A DNA stretch of 35,627 bases from Polaromonas sp. (GCF_030682935.1 NZ_JAUXNA010000070.1:1-35627); one strand, 5' to 3'; shown: positions 16,575 to 25,577, counted from the first letter of the stretch. A program made the numbers and translations. Notes: generated by a model not told the origin, from the sequence alone.

Positions 16575-17546
16575 ATGCAGATCAAGAAGCGCTCGTTCTT
16601 TCTCGCGGCGGCAGCCGCCGGCATGCTGGCCTTGGCATCGATGCCGGCGCGGGCTGCGGACCCCTTCCCCACCAAGCCGATCCAGCTGGTGATTCCGTTC
16701 GCCCCCGGCGACACCGACAACATGCTGCGTCCCTTCGTCGAGAAGATGGGCGAGTTCATGGGCCAGCCGGTGGTCCTGAACTACAAGCCGGGCGCCGGCG
16801 GCGGCGTGGGCGCCGGCTTCGTCGCCGCCAGCAAGGCCGACGGCTACACGCTGGTGGGCACCTCGCCCGGCTCCATCGTGGTGGTCCCGCTGGCCAACAA
16901 GGACGTCAAGTACACGCCGGAATCCTTCACGCCGATCGCGTCGCTGGCCGAGGGCGGACTGATGCTGGTGGTCAATTCCAGCTCGCCCTGGAAGAACATG
17001 AAGGAGCTGGTCGAGCATTCGAAAAAGAACCCGGGCGCGATCACCTTCAGCAGCTCGGGTGCGATGGGCATTACCCACCTGCTGGCCGAGATCTTCGCCA
17101 AGGAAGCCGACGTCAAGTGGCGGCACATTCCCTACCAGGGCAGCGGGCCCGCCATCACGGCGCTGCTGGGCGGTCACGTGTCGATGGCGGCCACGGCGAT
17201 CGCGCCGGCGCAGGCACACATGAAGGCCGGCACGCTGCGGCCGATGGCCGTCTTCGGCGACACCCGGCTGAAGGCCTTCCCCGACGTGCCGACGCTCAAG
17301 GAGCTGGGCTACAACGTCGGCAGCCCCACGCTGTACGGCATCTCCGCGCCCACGGGCACACCGCGGGAAGTGGTCGACGCGCTCTATAACGCGGCGAAAA
17401 AGGTCAATGAGAAGTACGGCGACGCCATCGCCGCCAGCCTCGCAGTGCTGGGCGCCGAGCCCCGGCTGCTGGGCCCGGACGAGTACGCCGCCTACCTGAA
17501 GAACCAGAACCAGCTGTTCACGGCGGGCATCAAGGCGATCAACTAA
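16575..17546 (+). CDS. tripartite tricarboxylate transporter substrate-binding protein (TctC/Bug family)
   Basis: Signal peptide; FPTKPIQLVIPFAPGDTDNMLRPF; GAMGITHLLAEIFAKEADVKWRHIPYQGSGPAITALLGGHV. Confidence 0.93.
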   Translation: MQIKKRSFFLAAAAAGMLALASMPARAADPFPTKPIQLVIPFAPGDTDNMLRPFVEKMGEFMGQPVVLNYKPGAGGGVGAGFVAASKADGYTLVGTSPGSIVVVPLANKDVKYTPESFTPIASLAEGGLMLVVNSSSPWKNMKELVEHSKKNPGAITFSSSGAMGITHLLAEIFAKEADVKWRHIPYQGSGPAITALLGGHVSMAATAIAPAQAHMKAGTLRPMAVFGDTRLKAFPDVPTLKELGYNVGSPTLYGISAPTGTPREVVDALYNAAKKVNEKYGDAIAASLAVLGAEPRLLGPDEYAAYLKNQNQLFTAGIKAIN

Positions 17547-17554
17547 GCTCTGAC

Positions 17555-17575
17555 CTCCCAGCCTTAAGCTGGGAG
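17555..17575. terminator. hairpin CTCCCAGC-cttaa-GCTGGGAG downstream of the tctC-like gene
   Basis: 8-bp perfect arms immediately after the stop codon; no clear U-tract. Confidence 0.4.
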
Positions 17576-17629
17576 CAGTGAACCTATTTTCCTCAGTTAC
17601 CCTCAGGCAAAATCCCGCAAACGTAGGCC

Positions 17630-17937
17630 CCATGCGGGTTAGCGGGTAATTTGAGGAGACACCAAATGGTGTGAAGCGGATTTTGCACAAAGCCAGACCA
17701 GTCAAGCCTGTCAAGAGGCGATCAAACGATCTGCGCAAGCGGCTGATGAGACGTTGCGCGTGCAGACACCCGGAGGGGTCTTCGAGATGCAATGGAACAT
17801 GCAGGGAAAATCCACCGGGCCAGCTGGCCTTCTTTGCCGAGTTCTTGCAGGCCAGTGGCTTGTTTGAGAACTGGCTGCAAAGCTGCCCGTTGCGCTACAC
17901 CAGCCCCAACGCACCCAAGCTGATTGGATGGTTTTTT
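17630..17937 (+). pseudogene. truncated, frameshifted N-terminal relic of the same transposase (copy 2)
   Basis: EADFAQSQTSQACQEAIKRSAQAADETLRVQTPGGVFEMQWNMQGKST, then frame change to PGQLAFFAEFLQASGLFENWLQSCPLRYTSPNAPKL; homologous to copy 1. Confidence 0.7.
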
Positions 17938-17963
17938 TGAAGTCCAGTCCAGCCGCCTTCGAT

Positions 17964-18809
17964 TTACTGGCGCGCCATGCGGATATTGCCCGGCAAGCCC
18001 TGCGGGTGGCTGGTGCGAAACGGATTGATGTCCAACCCGCCACGCCGCGTGTAGCGCGCATACACCGACAGCTTGGCCGGCTTGCAGCGCGTCCACAGGT
18101 CCATGAAGATGCGCTCCACGCATTGCTCATGAAACTCGTTGTGGTTGCGAAAGCTCACCAGGTATTGCAGCAGTCCGGCCTGCTCGATCTGCGGGCCGCT
18201 GTAGCTGATCCGCACGCTGCCCCAGTCGGGCTGGCCGGTGACCAGGCAATTGCTTTTGAGCAGGTTGCTGGTCAGCACCTCGCTCACGGGTTGCTCGTCG
18301 AACGCGGCGCTCAGCAAATCGGGCGCCGGGGTGTAGCGGGTGCATTCCACGTCGAGGCGGTCCAGACTCAAGCCATCCAGCTCATGCACCGGCTCGCGGT
18401 CAAACAGTTCGGGCAGCAGCAGTTTGACGCCGACGATGGACGGCTGCGGCGCGCCGCGCCAGGCGGCCTCGCTGATGTCGGCCCGAAGCCGCGCCTGCAC
18501 CTCGGCCGCGTCCGCAAAACGCGTGTTGTTGAAACTGTTCAGGTAGAGCTTGAAGGACTTGCTCTCGACGATGTTGGGCGTTTCGCAGGGCACGGTGAAG
18601 TGCGCCAGCGCCACTTGCGGCTTGCCGCGCAGGTTGAGCCAGCTCAGCTCGAACGCGGTCCACAGGTCAGCCCCCAGAAAAGGCGGCATGCCGGCAATGC
18701 CGAGCTCCAGCCGCTTGCCCGCGCGCGGAATCGGAAAGAGCAGCGAGGCGTCGTACTGATCGACATAGGCCGATGTTTTTCCCAGTTGGGAATGTTCAGG
18801 AATATTCAT
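17964..18809 (-). CDS. queF: NADPH-dependent 7-cyano-7-deazaguanine (preQ0) reductase
   Basis: [60 protein letters not shown]. Confidence 0.95.
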   Translation of the reverse strand: MNIPEHSQLGKTSAYVDQYDASLLFPIPRAGKRLELGIAGMPPFLGADLWTAFELSWLNLRGKPQVALAHFTVPCETPNIVESKSFKLYLNSFNNTRFADAAEVQARLRADISEAAWRGAPQPSIVGVKLLLPELFDREPVHELDGLSLDRLDVECTRYTPAPDLLSAAFDEQPVSEVLTSNLLKSNCLVTGQPDWGSVRISYSGPQIEQAGLLQYLVSFRNHNEFHEQCVERIFMDLWTRCKPAKLSVYARYTRRGGLDINPFRTSHPQGLPGNIRMARQ

Positions 18810-18834
18810 TTTTCAGGTCTTCTTCAGGATGTAT

Positions 18835-19743
18835 TCAGCGCGCTCTTGCGGCGTCGAAGTGCGGAATCAGCAATTCGAGCAAGCGCTCGACCACGCCGGG
18901 CGGCAAATCATGGCCCATGCCTTCGATGGCGGCCAGCCGGGCGCCTGGAATGCGGCGCGCGGTGTCTTCACCGCAGGCAAACGGCACCAGCGGATCGGCC
19001 TTGCCATGCACCACCAGCGTAGGCACGGCCACGCCGGCCAGCGCGCCAGCGCGCGTGCTGTCGGCCACAATGGCGACCATCTGGCGAACAATGCCCTGCG
19101 GGTGAAAGCTGCGTTCGGTGGCGGCGGTGACGCGTTCGCGCAGCACCGCGTCGTTCATGGGGAAACCGGGGCTGCCGATGGCCCTGAACAGCCCGAGCGT
19201 GTGTTCGACGGCGGCCTGCAGGCTTTTGTCTGCGGGGCGGCTGAGCAGCACGCGCGTGACTTCTGGCCTGGCCGCGGGCAGCCCGCGCGCACCGCTGGAA
19301 CTCATGATGCTGGCCAGGCTGAGCACACGCGCTGGCGCCAGCAAAGCCAGGCGCTGTGCAATCATGCCGCCCATGCTCACGCCCACAATGTGCGCCTTGT
19401 CAATCTGCAGCGCATCGAGCACGCCCAGCGCATCGGCCGCCATCTGCTGCAGGCTGTAAGGCGCTTGGATGCGGCAGCCGAGCCGGTGCTTCAAGCCCAC
19501 CCACAGCAAGTTGGGCGCGCCCAGCGGGTCAAAGTGCTGGCTCAAGCCCACATCGCGGTTGTCAAAGCGCACGACCCGAAAGCCTGCATCGACCAGCGAG
19601 CGCACCATCTCGGGCGGCCAGGCAATCAGCTGCATGCCCAGGCCCATGATGAGCAGCACCACCGGCCTGGCCGTGCCATCGGCATTCATGCCCGGGCCGC
19701 TGTCCTCGACCTCGATGTCAATCTTGTTTGCTCTTATTTTCAT
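18835..19743 (-). CDS. alpha/beta hydrolase
   Basis: VVLLIMGLGMQLIAWPPEMVRSLVDAGFRVVRFDNRDVGLS; nucleophile elbow GVSMGG; GMGHDLPP. Confidence 0.92.
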   Translation of the reverse strand: MKIRANKIDIEVEDSGPGMNADGTARPVVLLIMGLGMQLIAWPPEMVRSLVDAGFRVVRFDNRDVGLSQHFDPLGAPNLLWVGLKHRLGCRIQAPYSLQQMAADALGVLDALQIDKAHIVGVSMGGMIAQRLALLAPARVLSLASIMSSSGARGLPAARPEVTRVLLSRPADKSLQAAVEHTLGLFRAIGSPGFPMNDAVLRERVTAATERSFHPQGIVRQMVAIVADSTRAGALAGVAVPTLVVHGKADPLVPFACGEDTARRIPGARLAAIEGMGHDLPPGVVERLLELLIPHFDAARAR

Positions 19744-19778
19744 AGCTTATTATTCCCGCAGCATATGGACTTGAAGGC
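19732..19778 (+). repeat. dispersed repeat copy E (divergent), overlapping the hydrolase start codon
   Basis: TTATTTTCATAGCT + N19 + GGACTTGAAGGC, same spacing as the other copies. Confidence 0.45.
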
Positions 19779-19849
19779 TGTTTTGCATATAAACTTGGTT
19801 ACGTTCCAGCGACGCCAGCCTGCCGACAGGGGTTTGCCCCGCGAAGACG

Positions 19850-20626
19850 TCAGTCACCCTGCCTGCGCCTGAACACGAGGCGGTCCACCCCGGAAACACT
19901 GGGCTCGAAGCGGTAACCTTCGGCGTCAAAGCCTTCCAGTTTTTTAACGCTGCCCAGCTGGTGTTCAACGGCGTAGCGCACCATCAGGCCGCGTGCGCGC
20001 TTGGCCATGAAGCTGATGATTTTGTACTTGTCGCCCCTGAACTCTTCAAACACGCAGGTCACCACGCGGGCCTTCAGCGCCTTGCGGTCCACCGCCTTGA
20101 AATACTCTTCGCTGGCCAGATTCACGATGACGGGGGAGCTATCAGCCGCAGCGCGTTCATTGAGGTAGTCGGCAATTTGCGTGCCCCAGAACTGGTAGAG
20201 ATTCTTGCCGTGGCCGGTGACCAGCGCGGTGCCCATTTCCAGGCGGTAGGGCTGCATCCAGTCGAGCGGGCGCAGCACGCCGTACAGCCCGCTCAAAATA
20301 CACACATGCTCTTGCGCCCAGCCGAGCTGCGCCTCGCTCAGGGTTTTGGCGTTCAGCCCCTCGTAGACATCGCCATTGAAGGCCAGCACAGCCTGCTTGG
20401 CGTTTTTGGCGGTGAATTTGGGCGACCAGGCCTCGTAGCGCGCCACGTTCAGGCCCGACAGCGCATCGGAGAGTTTCATTAGCGAGCTGATTTCTTGTGG
20501 CGACCTGGTTTTGAGCACCTCAATCAGCTCCGCCGACTGGCGCTTGAACAGCGGCTGGGTGTGCGTTGCAAGGTGCGGCGGGGTGTCGTAGTCCAGCGCT
20601 TTGGCGGGCGAGAGTAAAAACAGCAT
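19850..20626 (-). CDS. yaaA: peroxide stress protein YaaA family
   Basis: MLFLLSPAKALDYDTP; LAFNGDVYEGLNA; ILSGLYGVLRPLDWMQPYRLEMGT. Confidence 0.95.
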   Translation of the reverse strand: MLFLLSPAKALDYDTPPHLATHTQPLFKRQSAELIEVLKTRSPQEISSLMKLSDALSGLNVARYEAWSPKFTAKNAKQAVLAFNGDVYEGLNAKTLSEAQLGWAQEHVCILSGLYGVLRPLDWMQPYRLEMGTALVTGHGKNLYQFWGTQIADYLNERAAADSSPVIVNLASEEYFKAVDRKALKARVVTCVFEEFRGDKYKIISFMAKRARGLMVRYAVEHQLGSVKKLEGFDAEGYRFEPSVSGVDRLVFRRRQGD

Positions 20627-20643
20627 GGCTTTGAGTTCTTGAG

Positions 20644-20661
20644 GTCAGGCAAAAGCCTGAC
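20644..20661. terminator. hairpin GTCAGGC-aaaa-GCCTGAC
   Basis: 7-bp perfect arms between the DUF3501 and yaaA genes; T-run is weak. Confidence 0.35.
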
Positions 20662-20722
20662 TTTACGACAGCTGCGGCACGAGCGGCGCGCCACCGCCGC
20701 CAAACACGGTAAAAAGCCCGCC

Positions 20723-21313
20723 TCAGCGCAAATCGCCGGCCAATGACGCCAGCGTTTCCGCCGGGATCGTGGTGTGCGCAGGGTAATTCGTGTGGTCACA
20801 GCCCAGCTTGACGCTGGCGCCGGCCTTCACGGCGGCGCACATGGCCGGGTCCAGTTCAAAGCGCACAAAATGCACGGCCGAGGTTTTCTCGTCGTTCTCA
20901 CGGTCCATGTCTTCGTCGGCAATCGCATAGACGCGGGCGTGGCCCTCGACCTCGACGAACAGGTGGTCTTCCACACCGATCAGGCGGGCCAGCTCGCGCT
21001 TGCGCTCGTTGACGTCGGGGTACTCCAGCATCATGGTCGCCTTCCAGTTGCTGCCGTCGGGCACCAGCGGCGCATAGGCCTCGATCTCCTGCTCGATACC
21101 GTCCTCTTCAAAGATTTTTTCAATGCGCAGCATTTCCTGGATCTGGTAGCGAACGGTGGTTTCGCTTTCGAACTGCAGGTTGATGTATTCGCCCAGCCGG
21201 ACGCTGCGCAGCTTGCGGTGCGCCATGATCGCGGGCTTGTGGGCCTTGCGGTATTTGCTGTAGGCCTCCAGCGTCATGAGGGAGTCGCGGGTGATTTTTG
21301 CGGTGGTGTTCAT
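20723..21313 (-). CDS. DUF3501 family protein
   Basis: ITRDSLMTLEAYSKYRKAHKPAIMAHRKLRSVRLGEYINLQFE; adjacent to Fe-S/rubrerythrin genes as usual for the family. Confidence 0.85.
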   Translation of the reverse strand: MNTTAKITRDSLMTLEAYSKYRKAHKPAIMAHRKLRSVRLGEYINLQFESETTVRYQIQEMLRIEKIFEEDGIEQEIEAYAPLVPDGSNWKATMMLEYPDVNERKRELARLIGVEDHLFVEVEGHARVYAIADEDMDRENDEKTSAVHFVRFELDPAMCAAVKAGASVKLGCDHTNYPAHTTIPAETLASLAGDLR

Positions 21314-21332
21314 GAATGCATCCAGCTCTGGT

Positions 21333-22682
21333 TTATTTCAGGCCATAGGCCATGCGTATCAGCGTCAGCGGGTGTTTTTGCGGCGGCGCGCCCAGCTGGT
21401 TGACATCAAAGCCCTGCGCAATGTGGTGGCCGCCGAGCGGGCAGTCGCTGCTGATGACATCGGGCAGGCCGCCGTCCTTGTGGCTGGCCATGGCCTTGAA
21501 CAGCGGCTTGCCGATTTTCAGGGCCTGCTGGTGGTAAGGCACTTTGACGCCAAACGTGCCGGCGTGGCCCGAGCAGCGCTCGTGCGTCTGCACGCTGGTG
21601 CCGGGCACCATCCTGAGCATTTCCTCGGTTTTCTTGCCGATGTTCTGGACCCGGCCGTGGCAGGGAATCTGGTAGCTGACCTTGCCCAGCGGCACGCTGA
21701 ATTCGGTCTTGAGCAGGCCGTCGCGCTTGCGCGCCATCAGGTATTCAAACGGGTCCCACATGTGCGCCTTGACCAGTTGCACGTCGGCGTCATCGGGGTA
21801 CATCAGCGGGATTTCCTGCTTGAACATCAGCGTGCAACTCGGCACCGCGCTCAAAATCGCAAAGCCGTCCCTCGCGTATTTGGCCAGCACCGGGATGTTG
21901 GCTTCCTTGCTGGTATTCACAGAATCCAGGTCGCCGAGTTCCAGCTTGGGCATGCCGCAGCACTTTTCCTTTTCAACCAGCACGTAAGGCACTGCGTTGT
22001 GGTCAAGCACCTTGAGCAGGTCGTGGCCAATGCCGGGTTCGTTGTAGTTGATGTAGCAGGTGGAATAAATAACGACCTTGCCGGGCGTTCTTTCGCCGTC
22101 CTTGACCGGGTGCGGGGGCGACTCCGGCGCGCTGGCGCGAAATTTATGGGTTGCCAGCTCGGGCAGCCAGGCGTCTTTGTCCACGCCCAGCACTTTTTCC
22201 ATCAGGGCGCGCACCGGTTGGGTCTTGTTGACCGCATTGGCCACCTGCACCACGATCGGAATGCCGGCAAACTGGCCATGCACGTCGGTCGAGGCCAGCA
22301 AGCGCTCGGCCAGGCCGACATCGCCTTTTTTGAACTTGATGGCCTTGGCGCGCAGCATGGTGTGCGGGAAGTCCAGATTGAACGCGTGCGGCGGCACATA
22401 AGGACACTTGGTCATGTAGCAGAGGTCGCACAGGTAGCACTGGTCCACCACTTTGCGGTAGTCCTGCCTGGCCACGCCTTCGACTTCGCCGGATTTGCTT
22501 TCATCGACCAAATCAAACAGCGTAGGGAAGGCGCCGCACAAACTCACGCAGCGGCGGCAGCCATGGCAAATGTCAAAGATGCGCGCCATCTCATGAACGC
22601 AGGCTTCCTCGTTGTAGTAGTCCGGATTTTTCCAGTCAATCGCATGACGGGTTGGCGCCTGGAGATTGCCTTCTGTGGCCAT
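21333..22682 (-). CDS. Fe-S oxidoreductase with heterodisulfide-reductase-like cysteine clusters
   Basis: CHGCRRCVSLCGAFP, CYLCDLCYMTKCPYVPPH, CCG-type CYINYNEPG...EKCCGMP and CHGRVQNIG...CSGHAG. Start taken at MATEGNLQ. Confidence 0.88.
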   Translation of the reverse strand: MATEGNLQAPTRHAIDWKNPDYYNEEACVHEMARIFDICHGCRRCVSLCGAFPTLFDLVDESKSGEVEGVARQDYRKVVDQCYLCDLCYMTKCPYVPPHAFNLDFPHTMLRAKAIKFKKGDVGLAERLLASTDVHGQFAGIPIVVQVANAVNKTQPVRALMEKVLGVDKDAWLPELATHKFRASAPESPPHPVKDGERTPGKVVIYSTCYINYNEPGIGHDLLKVLDHNAVPYVLVEKEKCCGMPKLELGDLDSVNTSKEANIPVLAKYARDGFAILSAVPSCTLMFKQEIPLMYPDDADVQLVKAHMWDPFEYLMARKRDGLLKTEFSVPLGKVSYQIPCHGRVQNIGKKTEEMLRMVPGTSVQTHERCSGHAGTFGVKVPYHQQALKIGKPLFKAMASHKDGGLPDVISSDCPLGGHHIAQGFDVNQLGAPPQKHPLTLIRMAYGLK

Positions 22683-22755
22683 GGTGTGCCTTTTTATAAA
22701 AGTGGGAAGGGTCTGCACTGGGCGCTGCAAAGAGCGCCCAGCACGCACCCTTCCG

Positions 22756-23178
22756 TTAATCCGCCAGTTCAGCCAGCGCCTTGGTGTAGCGGTTCGCATG
22801 CGAACGCTCGGCCTTGGCCAGGGTTTCAAACCAGTCGGCCACTTCGTCGTGACCTTCGTCGCGGGCGGTTTTGGCCATGCCCGGGTACATGTCGGTGTAC
22901 TCGTGGGTCTCGCCCGCCACGGCAGAGGCGAGGTTGTCGCGGGTGGCCCCGAAAGGCATGCCGGTGGCCGGATCGCCGCACTGCTCGAGCCACTCCAGGT
23001 GGCCGTGGGCATGGCCGGTTTCACCTTCCGCGGTGGAGCGGAACAGCGCCGCCACATCCGGCTGCCCTTCCACGTCAGCCTTGTTCGCGAAATACAAATA
23101 ACGGCGATTGGCCTGTGATTCGCCGGCAAATGCGGCTTTCAGGTTGTCTTCCGTCCTGGAGCCTTTAAGAGCAGCCAT
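22756..23178 (-). CDS. rubrerythrin family protein lacking a rubredoxin domain
   Basis: GSRTEDNLKAAFAGESQANRRYLYFANKAD...AEGETGHAHGHLEWL...GETHEYTDMYPGMAKTARDEGH; no C-terminal CxxC pairs. Confidence 0.93.
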   Translation of the reverse strand: MAALKGSRTEDNLKAAFAGESQANRRYLYFANKADVEGQPDVAALFRSTAEGETGHAHGHLEWLEQCGDPATGMPFGATRDNLASAVAGETHEYTDMYPGMAKTARDEGHDEVADWFETLAKAERSHANRYTKALAELAD

Positions 23179-23261
23179 GGAAATCTCCTTTGTGGGTTGA
23201 TGAAATAAGTAGCCAGTGACTTCGGCGCAGAGCAACCAAAGACGCAATTACCTTAGCGCGG

Positions 23262-23292
23262 TTGACGTGAGGCGTCAAATTAACGGCGTCAA
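23262..23292. promoter_or_regulatory. possible operator: TTGACG-N5-CGTCAA plus third half-site CGTCAA
   Basis: Perfect inverted repeat TTGACGTGAGGCGTCAA ~85 bp upstream of the rubrerythrin start, with CGTCAA repeated 14 bp downstream. Confidence 0.35.
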
Positions 23293-23467
23293 TCGGGAAA
23301 ATCAACAAAAGCTATGGGCTGCACGCGCCCGCAAGCCAGGCCCGCAGCCGCCGCTTGGCAGCCTTCCAGGGTTACGTTATAGTGAATTAATTATGAATAG
23401 GTGAATCAAGGCGTTGGGCGGCCGATGCTGTGGAGGTGCCTGGCATCACCGGTACATTGATTTATAA

Positions 23468-23516
23468 GCTATTTTTTTGATAGCTTCCGGCGCCCGCCCA
23501 CAAAGCGCCAAAGGCC
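23468..23516 (+). repeat. dispersed repeat copy A
   Basis: GCTATTTTTTTGATAGCT + N19 + GCGCCAAAGGCC. Confidence 0.65.
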
Positions 23517-23551
23517 AATTTCATTCATAAAAAGGCAGGAGACAGCGACCC

Positions 23552-25285
23552 ATGACGGACACCCCTACCCCACCGGCCGCCTATGCCGCAGCCAATTTCA
23601 CCAACGGCTACGAATTCACGCAAGGCTCGGGCTATGCGCTGCCCGAGTACCCGTTTGCAGCCCCGCCCGAGCTCACCACGGGCCAGGTGCAGCGCCATCC
23701 GGTGGTCATTGTGGGTGGCGGCATCACGGGCCTGACGCTGGCCTGCGCGCTGGCACGGCTGGGCGTCAAAGCCGTGCTGCTGGACGAGGACAACACCGTG
23801 GGCGTCAAGGGCGCGGCATCGCGGGGCATTTGCTACACGCAAAAATCGCTGGAGATCTTCAACAAGCTCGGCATTTACGAGCGCATTGAAAAAAAGGGGG
23901 TCCAGTGGAGCGTGGGCCGCACCTTTGCGGGCAAGGAAGAGGTGTATTCGTTCGACCTGCGCCAGCAAGACAACTTCAACCTCTCGACCCAGCCGCCGTT
24001 CATCAACCTCCAGCAGTTCTATATTGAAGGCTACCTGGTCGAGCGGATTTATGAATTGGGCCAAGCGGCGCTGCGCTGGAAGTCGCGCGTCACCGCCTTC
24101 GAGCAGAACGCCGACTTCGCCACGCTCACGGTGGAAACGCCCGGAGGCCGCTACCAGCTCCAGGCGGATCACGTCATCGACGCCAGCGGCTCACACACCC
24201 CTTTTCACCAGTGGGTCGGCGCCACGATGCAGATAAAAAACGGCGATGACCGCTGGTGCATTGCCGATGTGCGTTTTTCCACGCACCCGCCGGTCGAACG
24301 CCACACCTGGATCGAAGCGCCGTTCAACGAGAACCGTGCGGTCTGGCAGCACCTGATGGCCGACGACGTCTGGCGCATCGACTACCAGATGGCGCCGGAC
24401 GCCGACCCCGACTACATGAGCCGCGAAGACGTGGTGCGCGAGCGCCTGCAGCGCCAGTTTGGCCAGGATGTGGCGATCGAGATCGTCTGGGTCGGGCCCT
24501 ATGCCTACCGCAGCCGCTGTCTGGACCAGTTGCGCGTCGGCCGCGTCTTCTTCATGGGCGACTCCGCCAAGGTCGTCTGTCCCTTTGGTGCGCGCGGCGG
24601 CAACACCGGCGTGGCGGATGCCGACAACCTGGCCTGGAAACTGGCGGCCGTGCTGCGCGGCCGCGCCAGCCCCACGCTGCTGGACAGCTACAACGCGGAA
24701 CGCCTGGAAGCCGCGCAGCAAAACGTGGCGGTGACCAACCGCACCGCGCGCTTTCTGCGTCCGGCCGACGGCATGGAGCGAACCTTTCGCAACGCCGCCA
24801 TCAGCCTGGCGCGGCAATACCCGTTTGCCCGGGCGCTGGTCAACACCGGCCGCATGGCCGTGGCCAACAGCTACACCCGTTCGCCCATTTGCGAGGGTAC
24901 GGGGGGCCAGTCGGTGCAAAACGCGGCTTTCCGCTGGGCCGACGGTTCGCAAGGCGCGGTCAACGACCTGCTGCAGTGGGCCGCAGGCGATCTGCTGGTG
25001 CTGGTGTTCGGCGAACTGTCGGCCGCCGCAGTGCAGCGCCTGAAGCAGTTGGCGCTGCATGCGCCGGTCCGCAGCGTGCAGGTGCTGGGCCCGGATGACC
25101 GGGCGCAGGCGCGCGAGCATGTGCGCGACATCAATGCCCGTGGCGTCGGCCATCTGCAGGGCGCCTGCCACGTGTTTGGCCACGCCTGGGCCCTGGTGCG
25201 GCCCGACTGCTACCTGGCCGCCACCGGCGAGGCCGTGGACAGCGACCTGATCGCCGCCGTGGAAAAGACCCTTGGCCTGCACTGA
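23552..25285 (+). CDS. FAD-dependent aromatic-hydroxylase-type monooxygenase (PHBH-like fold)
   Basis: PVVIVGGGITGLTLACALARLGVKAVLLDED; GRVFFMGDSAKVVCPFGARGGNTGVADADNLAWKLAAVL. Confidence 0.9.
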   Translation: MTDTPTPPAAYAAANFTNGYEFTQGSGYALPEYPFAAPPELTTGQVQRHPVVIVGGGITGLTLACALARLGVKAVLLDEDNTVGVKGAASRGICYTQKSLEIFNKLGIYERIEKKGVQWSVGRTFAGKEEVYSFDLRQQDNFNLSTQPPFINLQQFYIEGYLVERIYELGQAALRWKSRVTAFEQNADFATLTVETPGGRYQLQADHVIDASGSHTPFHQWVGATMQIKNGDDRWCIADVRFSTHPPVERHTWIEAPFNENRAVWQHLMADDVWRIDYQMAPDADPDYMSREDVVRERLQRQFGQDVAIEIVWVGPYAYRSRCLDQLRVGRVFFMGDSAKVVCPFGARGGNTGVADADNLAWKLAAVLRGRASPTLLDSYNAERLEAAQQNVAVTNRTARFLRPADGMERTFRNAAISLARQYPFARALVNTGRMAVANSYTRSPICEGTGGQSVQNAAFRWADGSQGAVNDLLQWAAGDLLVLVFGELSAAAVQRLKQLALHAPVRSVQVLGPDDRAQAREHVRDINARGVGHLQGACHVFGHAWALVRPDCYLAATGEAVDSDLIAAVEKTLGLH

Positions 25286-25303
25286 CACCTGGAAAAGTAC
25301 CCC

Positions 25304-25489
25304 ATGAAAAACACACCCAACTTCCAGGACGCCGATGCGTTTTACGAGCGCCTGCTGGATGCCCACGGCGGCCTGAGCCGCGACGAATCCGAACTGCTCA
25401 ATGCCCGGCTTATTTTGATTTTGGCCAACCAGCTGGGCGACAGCGCGTTGCTCGACGACTGCATTGCCGCGGCACGCCAGAGCGGCTGA
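25304..25489 (+). CDS. DUF2783-like small protein (61 aa)
   Basis: [61 protein letters not shown], directly downstream of the FAD monooxygenase. Confidence 0.7.
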   Translation: MKNTPNFQDADAFYERLLDAHGGLSRDESELLNARLILILANQLGDSALLDDCIAAARQSG

Positions 25490-25577
25490 GCCGGCGCGGG
25501 CAGCGCAGTCGAATAAAATCGGGGCAGTTCCATCCAACCCAAGGCGGCATCCCTGCGATGCCGTTTTTCATTGCCCC

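Noticed and set aside
17928-19022. 364-aa plus-strand ORF opposite queF
   Set aside because: Antisense to a clear queF gene.
21276-23168. 630-aa plus-strand ORF
   Set aside because: Antisense to the Fe-S oxidoreductase and rubrerythrin, both with strong motifs.
23309-23345. Sixth copy of the dispersed repeat (AAAAGCTATGGGCTGC...)
   Set aside because: Only a half-head match; lacks the GCTAT-N7-RTAGCT palindrome and N19 spacing.
24191-25537. 448-aa minus-strand ORF opposite the FAD monooxygenase
   Set aside because: Antisense shadow; no family signature.
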